In this document: piece after piece, positions 37,051-49,733 of the stretch
Numbering within the stretch: position 1 is the first letter of the stretch
Layout: every line of letters begins with the position of its first letter
NCBI GenBank assembly: GCA_035048485.1
Contig: CM068585.1
Coordinates: 53,388,910-53,452,909 of the forward strand
DNA: 64,000 bases
Direction of reading: 5' to 3'
DNA from: Pteria penguin
Lineage: Eukaryota; Mollusca; Bivalvia; Pterioida; Pteriidae
The notes under the pieces: generated by a model
Databases searched by the model: none
What the model saw: only the letters and a program-made list of their open reading frames with translations
What the model was told of the DNA's origin: nothing
Position numbers and translations under genes: made by a program

Positions 37051-37266
37051 TTCGGCGCCATAAACTGAGAAAATACTTAGGTCAATTATTTCGTTTTAAT
37101 GTATTCCTTTATCAAAAGTTCATGTAAATTGTCATGCATAATGGTTTAATTCTATTTATCGATAGAATGAAATTCACTAAAATCCAAATCCCAGTTATCA
37201 ATTCATTGTTGAATAGAATAATTTAAAATCATGACTCAAGTATTTTCTCAGTTTATGGCACCGGAC
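37051..37266. mobile_element. MITE family M2 copy 1
   Basis: Inverted ends 'ggcgccataaactgag' plus 'aaaatacttaggtcaa' and 'caagtattttctcagttt' plus 'atggcaccgga', over about 215 bp. Three other copies are in this window. Confidence 0.85.
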
Positions 37267-37624
37267 CGTGGAGACATTAGAATGGACGATATAGCTTGTG
37301 ATGTTCGGTGCATTAGAAATTAATTCATATTGATATTCAAAGTCAGATGTCAAAAGTCATTGTAGGCTGTGGAAAGAGGGCCGAGTAGTTTTTTTGTTTT
37401 TTTTTTTTAAGAATCACCAAACTTTACCGACAATTTAATTTCCAACATAGCAAGATGATGAACACCTGTAGTATTTTGACGCTTATTATCTTCTGCCTTG
37501 TGAGGACGCTTAGCTAAACGTTACCCTTGTTGTGTTCGTTAACTGGTTTGTGATCTCATCTTACAATGAGAGGGCTTGTTTTCTTCATCTGTTATGATTT
37601 AATCAAATCATTTAAAAGCTTTAG

Positions 37625-38650
37625 CCCCCCCCCCCCCCCTCCATCCCACCCTTTACTATCTTTTTTTTTAGCTCGCCCCGACAAATGTCCGTAGAGCTGA
37701 TCAATATCATACATGTACATGTGGCTCTAGTGTCTGCATCCGCGTCGGTGTCTGTTGTTTAGACAAAAACTTTACCCTTTACCATACCTTTGAAAGTTTT
37801 AAACATAGGGATTTCATATCTCAATCTCACATGTGCTTTCCTTGTGAGAAGACTTTTTCATTGCTACCAACTATTTTTTTACCTTGGGAACTTGATCTTG
37901 ACGTTTGGCTTACTTTCGAAAAATTAACCTTGCCAATGCTGATCAGCCACTAGGGTAGGCCTGTATACCCATTATAGCTAGACCTCTCTGTCCCTATGAA
38001 AAATGTAACCCACTTTTCAAAAACTTTAACTATGGTCATTTTTGATGCACTGTTAAAGGTAAGGCTTAAAGTTTTATATTTTTGATGGGCATCATCTGAT
38101 GGTACCTTATTTTATTTCCTCTTGATTTTTACCTTGGACTAGACTTAGAACTAAGAAAACATCAAAATTACATGCTTTTTTTCTGATAATGCCCCGCCGG
38201 TATGCTATGTTGTTTTCTGACAACTCTTGTTGAGAAGTTAATTCTATTTGTATGTCTTTCTGTCTGACAGCTATATAAGATATCTAAATCTACCTGTCCA
38301 TCACACTTTTATATTTTAACGCTAATTTCGTCGAGGTCTTTTATGCATGTCTTTCTTACAAAGAGTCTGTCAAAACATCGACACAAATAATGAAATGACA
38401 AAATACTGAAAAAAAACTACAATCACACCGGACACACGGATAAACTGAAAATTAAACGTAGTAGAATTAATAGACGGGCAAACAAGACTAAGTTACAAGC
38501 TATACAGAAAGAGAGAAAGACCAGATAGACAGAAATATCAGACAGACGGACGGATGGATGGGTGGACAAGCAGACCAGACATACAGACAGACCAAGAAAA
38601 AATACAGACAGGCAGATGGAAAGTGTACTGGTTAACCAGAACCTCAAAGC
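37625..38650. repeat. Decayed dispersed repeat
   Basis: A C-run and T-run lead into 'ttagctcgccccgacaaa', followed by 'gtctgcatccgcgtcgg' and a body with 'aaaaactttaactatggtc'. The right part (38470-38600) is rich in 'gacagacggacggatgg'. It resembles the gene-free repeats with GACA tails elsewhere in the window. No gene. Confidence 0.45.
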
Positions 38651-38754
38651 CGTTGATAGAGGAGGGCAGGGGTGTAAATCTAACAACTAATTATCTTATT
38701 CCGTTAATGTATAGTCAACTACAAAGTATATAGTTAATGACATATATAAATAGG

Positions 38755-38902
38755 GGGAAGTTTCACTCTGAATTAATCCGGGGAGGGGGGAGGGGGGAGT
38801 CTGGCTCTAGAGTGAGACTTGGGACCACGGATGAGGAGAAGGCTCACTCTAGAGCCAGATCTCCAGCGGAGGTCTGACAATGGGGTAAGGCTCACCGGAA
38901 TA
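38755..38902. repeat. 'agagtgag' element with perfect palindrome
   Basis: 'ctggctctagagtgag' and, 30 bases later, 'ctcactctagagccag' are perfect inverses. The words match those of the 19-bp array at 35 kb and the element at 44.9 kb. Confidence 0.7.
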
Positions 38903-39124
38903 TATAGCGATGCTATGCTGGACCCTGCCGAATTCTACCATGGATGCAGCAAGCCACAGACATTGACTACCTGAAAGCAGTCTATGTCTCTGAGCGAGCC
39001 AATACAATATGGTTTATTCCAATATACAGGATACCTCGGACAAATGACAACGACGACTGGGTAGTCCAAACTGTAGAGCACCTTCACCAAATATTAGAAC
39101 TGGAACCGACAACCAGATACCAGT

Positions 39125-39215
39125 TAGTCTGGTTCCTGGGAGCCCTCTGGAATTTTTGCTGGTGTGTACCTCTAACACAGCAAAAAAATCCAGAGGAGTT
39201 CCGGGAACCAGACTA
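39125..39215. repeat. 91-bp hairpin (micro-MITE or pre-miRNA-like)
   Basis: The left arm 'tagtctggttcctggg' continues 'ccctctggaatttttgctg'; the right arm is its inverse with a few mismatches and one bulge. The loop is about 16 bases. TA at both edges would suit a Tc1/mariner-type target duplication. The size also suits an animal miRNA precursor, but there is no evidence of processing. Confidence 0.7.
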
Positions 39216-40462
39216 AATACCAGTATATTGGCTTCGTTTACCGACAACGGTCCTACACATCTAGTAAAATAAAGTAAACTTTTGAGATAACAGCCACAAA
39301 GTACTGTCGTCACAGTGCACGAGTCATCTGAGTAACTCTACTTGATTATAAACTGAGAACTGCCAAACAAAAGCAGAGTGATGCAAAGGAAAATCTATAG
39401 CGTATACAGTTATTATATATAGCAATGTCTTAGCACGAAAACAAAAAGCAAATGGGTTTTTCGAGAAATTAGATAATGATCGAGTGGACAATGGCAAATG
39501 TTTTTAACACAGCATCAAATGATCGTGCGTCCAAATAATTGCCTAACGTGCGTCTAAATGACATTTGCTTCCGATTTCTACAGAACCGATGAACCGACGA
39601 TGAGATTTTGATGAAACTTTTTTGGGGGTGGGTTTCGACAGATTTCTGAAATGGTAAATAAGGAAAAGAATATTGTAAGTGTCTATAGTTTAGCTGAAAA
39701 CCTGTAATTAATGCTGAGATCCTACAAACAGTATTAAAACACAACAACATTGCACCATGAACTGAAAACAGAACAATACTATAAAATATCATATTCTTAC
39801 AGCATTCGAAACAAGGGTATGTATAATTAGCACTGAAATCGAACCTACTACGGTAAACTTTTTTAGCCTACTATAGTATAACAGTGCATACATGTAATGT
39901 AGACAATAGGTGGCGCTCGCATCACAACACCATCGTGGTAATCTACAGATTTAAATTAGATAAAATGAAATAATAATATAAAATACATTGAGTAGAATAT
40001 TATTCAAGATATTAAAAACCTTCATCATCCTGCTATAGATGTACTGATGATGTATGGGGAACATGAAACCATAAGAAGGAAATTTTACTAAACTTCATAA
40101 AGAAAGCCGATGATATTCAAGAATTAAAATGCTTTTTTCATGTATAACTTAAAAAGAAAAGGGATGCTGAAAGACAGATTTGTCTGGAGCAGATCCAGGT
40201 TTTGGAATTAGAGGAGGCGAAGTAAGGCCAGGGGTCTGGGGACCCCATAGGTGCCCAGCAGGTCCAGGGTGGATACCGGGGGAGGGACAGAGCGCCCCAG
40301 AAGCTCCGGTAATTTGGCCATTTTGGGGCCTAAAAATTGTGCATTTTCTCGGGCGGTACCACAGCTGCAGTGTAAATGAAGCTTTTTGTGATGTTATTCA
40401 TGTCTTGTTCATACATTGTTATTCTTGTACACGTGATAGATTTCGTCATACAGCTTAGTCAG
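39216..40462. other. Stretch without a recognised gene
   Basis: Mostly AT-rich single-copy sequence. A G-rich part near 40186-40330 ('gcagatccaggttttgg', 'ggtctggggacccc') looks like a worn mobile element; the frame across it is not protein-like. Confidence 0.4.
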
Positions 40463-40636
40463 GGCCTGGTGCCATATACTGAGAAAATACTTAAGTCAAT
40501 TATTTCATTTTAATTTATTCCATTATCAAATGTTCAAATAAATTATCATGCAGAATAATCCAAATCCAAGATATTAATTCATTGTTGAACGGAAGAATTT
40601 GAAATAAAGTATTTTCTCAGTATATGGCGCCAGACC
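40463..40636. mobile_element. MITE family M2 copy 2, internally deleted
   Basis: Ends 'gccatatactgagaaaat' and 'attttctcagtatatggc' are inverse and match M2; about 40 bases shorter than the other copies because of a central deletion. Confidence 0.82.
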
Positions 40637-40849
40637 TAGATCTGATCTTCTAACAAGAGTATCAGTAGAACTGATGGATGCTCCCCAAACGGCAGTTATA
40701 ATTATAATGCAGAAAATTGGTGACTCAAATCATATACAAAAAAATTAGTAAAACTGATGTATGCTACAAGAAGCACAAAAATAATGAAAGAAATGAGAAC
40801 AACAAGTGATCACAGTATCTTAAACTAAAATGAGTAAGTTTGACCCTGA

Positions 40850-41655
40850 TTAGTTATAAAATAAAATTTTTTATCGTGACCTTGACCTTTCAGAAATGAC
40901 ATTGAGCGACCATGGTCGAAAAACCCTTAACCTAAATGACATTTTGGTAAGGTGAAGTATGATCAAATTCTGATGAAAGGGATAGGAGATATAATTACTT
41001 CATGATATTTTAAATCATAGGTAATAAGTAACCTTGACCTTTCATAAATGACCTTAAATGACCTTTGACCAAAAGCACTTGACCTAAATAACATTTTAGT
41101 GAAGTATGATCAAATTCTGATGAAAGGTGTAGGAGATATAAGTACTTCATGATATTTTAAGTCATAGTTAATAAGTGACCTTGACATTCAGAAATGACTT
41201 TGAGTGACCTTGTTTAAAAGTCCCTCACCTATATAACATTTTGGTGAAGTATGATCAAATTCTGATGAAAGGTGTGGGGGATATAAGTACTTTATGGTAT
41301 TTTAAGTCATTGTTAATAAGTGAACTTGACATTTCAGAGATGACTTTGAGTGACCTTTGTCCTAAAGCCCTTAACCTAAATAATATTTTGGTGAAGTATT
41401 ATCAAATTCTGATGAAAGGTGTGGGTGATATAAGTACTTCATAGTATTTTAAGTCATTGTTAATAGGTGACCTTGACCTATCAGAAATGACCTTGAGTGA
41501 CCTTTGTCCCAAAGTCCTTAACATAAATAATATTTTGTTGAAGTACATGTATAATCAAATTCTTATGAAATGTATAGGAGCTCGGACGGACAGACACATG
41601 GACACGACAGCGACTATATGCTCCCCTGAAATGTTTCGGGGAGCATAATAAATCT
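40850..41655 (+). repeat. Tandem 'gaccttgac' repeat, about 150-bp unit, five copies
   Basis: Each unit has 'gaccttgacctttcag', 'aaatgaccttgagtgacc', 'ttggtgaagtatgatc' and 'aaattctgatgaaaggtg' in order. The block ends with 'cggacggacagacac' and 'ctgaaatgtttcgggg'. The open frames here follow the repeat. Confidence 0.85.
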
Positions 41656-42425
41656 GATTCAACTATATCATCATATTCACAACCATTACTTTTAGTGGAC
41701 AGAACCGAAGCATCTATAATAGGCAAATATAGTTTGAAAAAAGGGAATTGCGATCTGCCATTAATGTTTTTCAGTCCGGAAAGGGTGGGGTGGGAGTAAA
41801 GCCAAAAACCTAGCTAAAATCACCTTTATTAGCCAAACTCAACTTACTGTGTTACAGTGCTTGCACTCCCTTTAATCTATGCCAACTAATGAAAGTAGTC
41901 CCTAGTCAGAAGGCAGAAAATATAGACTGCTTTGCGTGTTTCGAGAAAAATGTCATCGTATTCAAGTTATCTGGGCGAAAATTTGACAAAGAGGGATTCG
42001 CTTAGAAATTAAAAGACGCGTTAGGTGCAAATGATAGTGTTATTGACAGACTGTATAATATAAGTACGCTGAGAAAATATAGTGCGGTATAAACTTAGGG
42101 CTGATGTCATGTAAAAGCCCGATTAAAACTCAATGTACATGTAACATGGTAAATGCTTTAAATTTAACTAATAAAGCCACCGAAGACCAAGTCATACCGT
42201 TAAGAGGCAAAATCTGATTTTACAAGAACCTTGTAAAACCTGAAACGTTGGCAGAGGTGTGTTGTGGGTTGTAAAGGAACGACAACTCTGGAATCGTTCT
42301 CTCCGCTCCCTTTCGTCGCCTCCCTGAACCCCTTGTCTCCACCCTTCCCGAATGGCGCGCGCTTCACACCCGCAATTTTCCTCCCGGAGAAGTCGATTAC
42401 CTGATAATAATAGTCTGTCGCGTGC

Positions 42426-42464
<39 letters not shown>

Positions 42465-42850
42465 GAGGGGGGAGGCGAACGTCCCCTCTGTCCCCTGAAT
42501 CCGTTACTCTTTGGATACCAAAGAAACTAATGCATATCATTACTTACACAAACTTTCGAATTCTTCTGGTAAAACGAAAGGAGCATTCCGTATGGTAAAG
42601 GACTACGATTAAAACGGAGTCGTTCAACGGAAGAAGCCTATCGTATTACAAAAGACGGAAATAGCTAAAAGATAAATAAGTGAAGAATACAACTACAGAA
42701 AACAGTCAAACTTGAAAGGACTAAGATTTTACGATACGCATCAAACAGATGGATCGATAAAATATCCTTCCCATTTAGCGACATCTTCGCAAGCCAAGAC
42801 TATTGGGTGCTTCACTACTAAGGGAACGTAGCGGATTGGAACACTTGCAA
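41656..42850. other. Stretch without a recognised gene; contains (TC)n
   Basis: No exon was recognised. A GC-richer part (about 42290-42480) includes a (TC)n run of about 36 bases at 42426-42461, flanked by 'gcgcgcgcttcacacc' and a G-run. Confidence 0.45.
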
Positions 42851-42857
42851 TCCGATT

Positions 42858-42935
42858 AAAACTGTATCTTTATTCCGCTTCTCTATTTGTCCCATTGTGG
42901 ATAAAGATCTGGCGAAACTCCGTAAAGGAGCAATA
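42858..42935. mobile_element. MITE family M1, left end only
   Basis: 'tatctttattccgcttc' and 'cattgtggataaagatct' match the left ends of the copies at 4.05 and 27.5 kb; the rest is absent and replaced by another repeat. Confidence 0.75.
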
Positions 42936-42939
42936 TGGC

Positions 42940-43070
42940 CAATATGACGTCAGAGACAATCAATTTTTTAGTATGACGTCAAAATTTGCCAACCAAAATG
43001 TTAGTCCCGCAGTAACAACGAAAGGGTCTATATATACAATAATCTGCGGTAAAACTTGGTGTCATTTTAC
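42940..43070. mobile_element. Half of MITE family M4
   Basis: 'tttgccaaccaaaatg', 'ttagtcccgcagtaac' and 'gaaagggtctat' match the right part of the element at 59.6 kb, together with 'atgacgtcaaaat'. It lies between an M1 end and a SINE. Confidence 0.65.
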
Positions 43071-43077
43071 TCTGACA

Positions 43078-43290
43078 TCATTACGCTGCAATAACGTCAT
43101 AATGAAAACGGACCCACCCGAAGCAGTGAGGGGTCTTTTACGTGCAACGCCTACCGGGACACGGGACCTTGGTTTTTACGGTCTCATCCGAAAGACAGAA
43201 CACCCGTGCGCCCACGGCGGGAGTCGAACCCTGGACCTATCGATCACAAACCGAGCACCTTATCCACTGGGCCACACCGGCTTTCATTTT
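43078..43290 (-). mobile_element. tRNA-derived SINE, minus strand
   Basis: Read on the minus strand: 'tggcccagtggataagg' (A box), 'gggttcgactccc' (B box), then 'aagacccctcactgcttc' and 'gggtgggtccg', as in the SINE at 1.5 kb. The 3' end is truncated. The overlapping open frames are not genes. Confidence 0.85.
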
Positions 43291-44250
43291 GTGAGAAACT
43301 TTGGTGTATGTTTGCAGTCGGTCTTGGAAAATTTCTATTCAGCACGATGATAGAATTCAATTTTCTAAAGATCGATCTAGATAAGAAGCAGACAGAAGTT
43401 TTACGTTATCTACAAACAACATGAGCTAGTTGTTTTCTGCATGTACATGATTCATCGTGGGCGCCGCCATGTAATACATCGTTATGCATTCGAGGTTGTT
43501 TTTCCGAGTGTGTGAGAAAAAAGCCCGAGACAGTGCGATTGCCCGATTATTTAATGAGAAGAGATCCGAAACATTCTGAATGTATCATGGGTTATGCCTT
43601 CGGCTTTATCGTAAGCGATAGTGCAAATTCTCAGTCAATCATGTATCTTACTAATATTATTTAATCATTATCTCACTTAAGACAATAGTCATTAAAAAAA
43701 GGTAATAAAAAAAGGGGGGGGAGATCGAAAAATAAGATTTAACTTAAAATATGAAGATCAATCCTGAGGGGTATACCCTATGCAATGTCACCTTTCTTGA
43801 TCACCTCAGCGTTTGAGGGTGAACCCAGTAAAGAGAGTTATTAAAGAAAAACAGTGGTATCTGTTAGTCCAATTTAATGCGAGTAAAATAGTGAGAGTTA
43901 CCTCCCGTTGTTCATTTAAAGGAGCATATACGGTTGTTTGATTGGTGTTTGTGAAACAATGATATGTGACGTCATAGCGACTACTGCTTCATTCCTGACA
44001 ATAATTTTGTGCGAGCGCCAACCTGTTGCCTTTTAACTCAGAGATTTATTTTCGACATTTTTCTGGTACAAGAGCTATATGAAGCTAAAAACAATCAAAG
44101 TACTGAGAGTACTGATGGAAGGTGATTAATGAAGCAAACTGCTGTATTGTCAACAATAGCAAAGCCTAGCGTGGCATTATATGGCCGTCGCTTAGTTTGA
44201 AGGGATGAATTTGAAAGTATAGAAACATTGCCAAAGATTCTGTGAAATAC
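43291..44250. other. Stretch without a recognised gene
   Basis: Includes a start like that of the TTAA element ('taaaggagcatatacgg' near 43917) without a matching right end, and a G-run near 43715. No exon recognised. Confidence 0.4.
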
Positions 44251-44725
44251 TATTCAAATCCTTGCAATGGGTAAAAAGTTATGGACTAGACAAAGATTTA
44301 CCCATCATAAACAATGTGACCTTGACCTTGCATATATAACTTTGGTTCACAGTCAAGACACACCCTTGAGTCCTGAGCAACAATTCTGTGAAATATTACG
44401 TATACTCAAATCTATGCAAGGGGTAAAAAGTTATGGCCCACACAAAGATTTACCAATCATATGCATTGTGACTTTGACCTTGCGGATATAACCTTGGTTC
44501 AAGGTCAAAATACACCCTTTGATCCTAGGCAACAATTTTGTGAAATATTACTCAAATCTATACAAGGGGTAGAAAGGTATGACACAGACTGATTTACCCT
44601 TCATAAACATTGTGACCTTGACCTTGAAGATACATGTATGACCTTTCAGTCAAGGTCATAACACACCCTTGGGTCCAGGGCAACAATTCTGTGAAATATT
44701 ATTCAAATTCATACATGATTGAGTA
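44250..44725 (+). repeat. Tandem 'tgaccttgaccttg' repeat, about 120-bp unit, four copies
   Basis: Units share 'attctgtgaaatattac', 'gggtaaaaagttatgg', 'caaagatttacccatc' and 'aacacacccttgggtcc'. A further kind of the gaccttg-rich dispersed repeats in this window. Confidence 0.8.
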
Positions 44726-44917
44726 GACTGACAAATACTGGTTTTTACATGTGCCCCCCCCCCCTTTTTTTTTTTTGGCAATCCTGGATTTGCCACAGTT
44801 TATACAGAATTCGAATCTTAGCAAACCATAGTAATACCCGGCCGCGGTAATACTCGATGTTGACTGTCTATCACACGCGTACATTTTTCTAGAAAATTAG
44901 TCCTTGTGTTCTGTTTG

Positions 44918-45040
44918 ATTAGGGGGAAGGCTGGCCCCAGCGTGAGCGTTCCCCTTTGAGGGGAAGCTAGGCTCACTCTGGAGTAGGACCGCCGGGGGAA
45001 AGTCTGGCTATTGGGGGAGGCTCACTCTATAACACCGGAT
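44918..45040. repeat. 'agagtgag' element, terminus at 45 kb
   Basis: G-rich with 'gctcactctggagtagg' and ending 'ctcactctataacaccgg'. That end is the inverse of the left border of the 35-kb minisatellite. Confidence 0.65.
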
Positions 45041-45628
45041 ATTCCGTTTATCAAAATTATAAGTTTATACAATGTAAGGAATTGTGGCCCTATCATTTTT
45101 ATAGGACCACGACTCGCGGCTAAGTTTAAATATACCACCTTGGGCGCAAAGTATGATATTGTCATAATTAATCATAATGAACTAACAGGGTATTCAATTT
45201 CTACCGGGAAAATGGAGCTACTCCCAGGATAGTAAGAAACATCCTCAAGTCTGTATATAATTTTCCTATTTAATTCGACTCAAAAATCCATCTTTACTTC
45301 ATTTCCCCCAGCTGACAATATCAGCAGGGACTTATATATCTAATATACATACCTGATTAAATAATTAAAGATTTCTAAAATGAGGGTTGGGTGGGATATG
45401 ACCCTAGATTAATATCAAGATAAATGAATAAGATAAAAGCGATTATTTCATCTTTAATACATTTATATATTCATGTATATTGTATATATGTCTTTACATG
45501 AAGTCATTGAGGGGGTGTATGTGTAGTGTCGAAAATAATCTTAAATTGATGGACTTGATGTACATTCGTACTATCATTGGGAGTAAATGACTTAATTTGC
45601 AGATTTGGATATTTGGAATTACACAGAA
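45041..45628. other. Stretch without a recognised gene
   Basis: AT-rich; I see no exon, tandem repeat or inverted repeat here. Confidence 0.4.
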
Positions 45629-45961
45629 GCCTATGAGTCTGTGTATAGTTATTTTCTACCACACTTTTCCTTTTCTCGTGCTCGTATTCCTCCATGTGAA
45701 CCATTTTTGTTGTTTTCTACAGTGAATATCCACGCACGCGCATGATTATGGGCGGAGCATCGCCTTATTTGGAGAATTGATACCAACCGAATTTAATTCG
45801 ACTCAATTACCTTTATTCTACGAAAACATTGAGGGATTTTAGTTCTAAATTTTGCAATTAACACAAAGTTTATAATTTATGCAATACAGGAAAAATAAGA
45901 TATTGTCGTAATTTATCCTTTTCATGCTAAAATTTTCCAGTCTCGGACTATGTCCCTTTAA
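45629..45961. mobile_element. TTAA element, truncated copy
   Basis: From 'gagtctgtgtatagttat' to 'tcggactatgtccct' and TTAA it follows the copy at 15.8-16.4 kb almost base for base; the left third is missing. Confidence 0.85.
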
Positions 45962-46745
45962 ATGTTTATTAGAGATGGTCATAAATATCTAAAACCAACA
46001 TGGAATCGATAGATCTAATATTCACGAGATGATCTAAACAATTTGTACCATACGTACAATAGACTGCGTCTGAAGGATGAATTCAAACGGATAATATTAA
46101 AGCATTACCATGTGCCAATTATGGTAGAACGGAGGGTGGGTAATTGTCTATAATTCAGAAATTAGTTTTAAGAATTTATTACAAAACTAAATCTAATTTT
46201 AAAGGAAAAATACGAAAAAAGTGCAAAATTTGGCACCTCTATCTCTCTGTCTCTATTTGTATCACTTTCATAAGAATTTGAACGTCACATGAAGACTAGA
46301 TCTACAATGTTTGAATTTCCAGTCATGCCTGATTTTAAGATTATGCCAGTCGCTGTTAGAGATCCTTTGTCTGGACAAACATGTTCATTGAAATTTAATT
46401 AAAGGGGAATAATTCGCTAACCCATGTAGATTAATACCATTTTTACACCATCTTGTGAAAAGGCTAACCTATAGATCTAAATCTTAAAAATAATAATAAA
46501 AAAATATCGATTTACAATCTATGAAACTACCTGTATATAGCGGGAAACTATACAAAGGTGTAAGATACAGCGATAAATATGTATGTATCTGAACAAACAT
46601 TATAATCTGCTCGATCATTGATGTTATGTGGTCACTTTTGATTATGGCCTGTAAGGTATCAATTCGTGTGGTCAATAAAACTTTATCTCCCATGCTTACA
46701 GGTTATCAGTATTGTGTAAATTGATTTGTAAGACGCTTGCCTTCG
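45962..46745. other. Stretch without a recognised gene
   Basis: AT-rich single-copy sequence between a TTAA element and the M3 terminus; nothing recognised. Confidence 0.4.
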
Positions 46746-46748
46746 ACC

Positions 46749-46860
46749 ATAGTTCGAGATTCTCTGCCCTTCTCCCACTTTTGATATTGGCGGTTTGTGG
46801 GCATAAATCGCCGGAATCAGAAGTGGGAGAAGACTCAGAAGGACAGAGAATCCCGGACTA
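46749..46860. mobile_element. MITE family M3, left end facing the 46-bp array
   Basis: 'gagattctctgcccttctc' and 'ccacttttgatattggcgg' match the left end of the complete element at 52.8 kb. An inverted right end ('agaagtgggagaag', 'aggacagagaatc') follows at once and becomes the first unit of the minisatellite. Confidence 0.75.
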
Positions 46861-48428
46861 CTTCCACCCTTATAATTACGTCAGAAGGACAGCGAATCTC
46901 GGACTACTTCGACCCTTATAATTATGTCAGAAGGGCAGAAAATCTCGGACTACTTCGACCCTTATAATTACGTCAGAAGGGCAGCGAATTTCGGACTACT
47001 TCCACCCTTATAATTACGTCAGAAGGGCAGAGAATCTCGGACTTCTTCCACCCTTATAATTACGTCAGATGGGCAGAGAATCTCGGACTACTTCCACCCT
47101 TATAATTACGTCAGATGGGCAGAGAATCTCGGACTACTTCCACCCTTATAATTACGTCAGAAGGGCAGAGAATCTCGGACTACTTCCACCCTTATAATTA
47201 CGTCAGAAGGGCAGAGAATCTCGGACTACTTCCACCCTTATAATTACGTCAGAAGGGCAGAGAATCTCGGACTACTTCCACCCTTATAATTACGTCAGAT
47301 GGGCAGAGAATCTCGGACTACTTCCACCCTTATAATTACGTCAGAAGGGCAGAGAATCTCGGACTACTTCCACCCTTATAATTACGTCAGAAGGGCAGAG
47401 AATCTCGGACTACTTCCACCCTTATAATTACGTCAGAAGGGCAGAGAATCTCGGACTACTTCGACCATTATAATTACGTCAGAAGGGCAGAGAATCCCGG
47501 ACTACTTCCACCCTTATAATTACGTCAGAAGGGCAGAGAATCTCGGACTACTTCCACCATTATAATTACGTCAGATGGGCAGAGAATCTCGGACTACTTC
47601 CACCCTTATAATTGCGTCAGAAGGGCAGAGAATCTCGGACTACTTCCACCCTTATAATTACGTGAAAGGGCAGAGAATCTCGGACTACTTCCACCCTTAT
47701 AATTACGTCAGAAGGGCAGAGAATCTCGGACTACTTCCACCCTTATAATTACGTCAGATGGGCAGAGAATCTCGGACTACTTCCACCCTTATAATTACGT
47801 CAGAAGGGCAGAGAATCTCGGACTACTTCCACCCTTATAATTACGTCAGAAGGTAGAGAATCTCGGACTACTTCCACCCTTATAATTACGTCAGATGGGC
47901 AGAGAATCTCGGACTACTTCCACCCTTATAATTACGTCAGAAGGTAGAGAATCTCGGACTACTTCCACCCTTATAATTACGTCAAAGGGCAGAGAATCTC
48001 GGACTACTTCCACCCTTATAATTACGTCAGAAGGGCAGAGAATCTCAGACTACTTCCACCCTTATAATCACGTCAGATGGGCAGAGAATCTCGGACTACT
48101 TCCACCCTTATAATTACGTCAGAAGGGCAGAGAATCTCGGACTACTTCCACCCTTATAATTACGTCAGATGGGCAGAGAATCTCGGACTACTTCCACCCT
48201 TATAATTACGTCAGATGGGCAGAGAATCTCGGACTACTTCCACCCTTATAATTACGTCAGAAGGTAGAGAATCTCGGACTACTTCGACCCTTATAATTAC
48301 GTCAGATGGGCAGAGAATCTCGGACTACTTCCACCCTTATAATTACGTCAGAAGGTAGAGAATCTCGGACTACTTCCACCTTTATAATTACGTCAGAAGG
48401 GCAGAGAATCTCGGACTACTTCGACCCT
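46832..48428. repeat. 46-bp minisatellite, about 34 copies
   Basis: The unit is 'agaagggcagagaatctcgg' with 'actacttccacccttataat' and 'tacgtc'. Variants have aga/gat, cca/cga or a 4-bp loss (agaaggtagag). The word 'cagagaatctcggacta' is the inverse of the terminal repeat of family M3, so the array was built from a transposon end plus flank. Each unit contains TTACGTCA, a bZIP-type (CRE-like) word. Confidence 0.95.
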
Positions 48429-48573
48429 CACGTCCAAATGGTCAATTTTCTTCCCCGAATATTCTCTTTATAATTATATAAAGTTTGCAACAGATGTCAA
48501 TAAATTAGGAAAGATGGTAAATTTACAACTTTAATAAGAATTAGTAAACTTTTCTGATGTTTATCATATGTAA

Positions 48574-49262
<689 letters not shown>

Positions 49263-49263
49263 A

Positions 49264-49375
49264 TGAATGAATGAATGAATGAATGAATGAATGAATGAAT
49301 GAATGAATGAATGAATGAATGAATGACTGGAAGAAGGAATGAATGAATGAAGGAACGAATGAATGAAGGAACGAA
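49264..49375. repeat. (GAAT)n tetranucleotide repeat
   Basis: About 16 perfect units and then diverged ones. The Ser-His-Phe-Ile repeat frame on the minus strand is an artefact. Confidence 0.95.
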
Positions 49376-49733
49376 TTACTAAGAAGGAAAGAAAAAAGAT
49401 TAAAGTAAAAAATCTGTCAATAAATAAAAGTATAAATGGAAAAATAAAATAAATAAATAAATAGCAGTAACAACTTCGCAATATTTTACAATAATGAAGA
49501 ATGAATATATATCGTGTAATAGTGTTATGATAGATAATATGGATAATTTAAGTTAAATACATTGACAAATATGGTATTTAACATTAACGACCCCACGTAA
49601 CCCACCTCTGGTTGGCGAGTTGGAGCTTGTCTTTGATTTTGTTGACTTAGATATTGACTTTAGAAAGATCAATATATATTAACGACCCAAACACAATAGA
49701 TAAATGCCGGACGCTTCGGTGTGACCACCCAAG

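Noticed and set aside
42426..42461. Regulatory GA/TC element
   Set aside because: A simple (TC)n microsatellite, with no transcription start or gene nearby to support a role.
42895..43350. A 151-codon plus-strand frame
   Set aside because: It runs over the end of one MITE, half of another and a SINE on the opposite strand.
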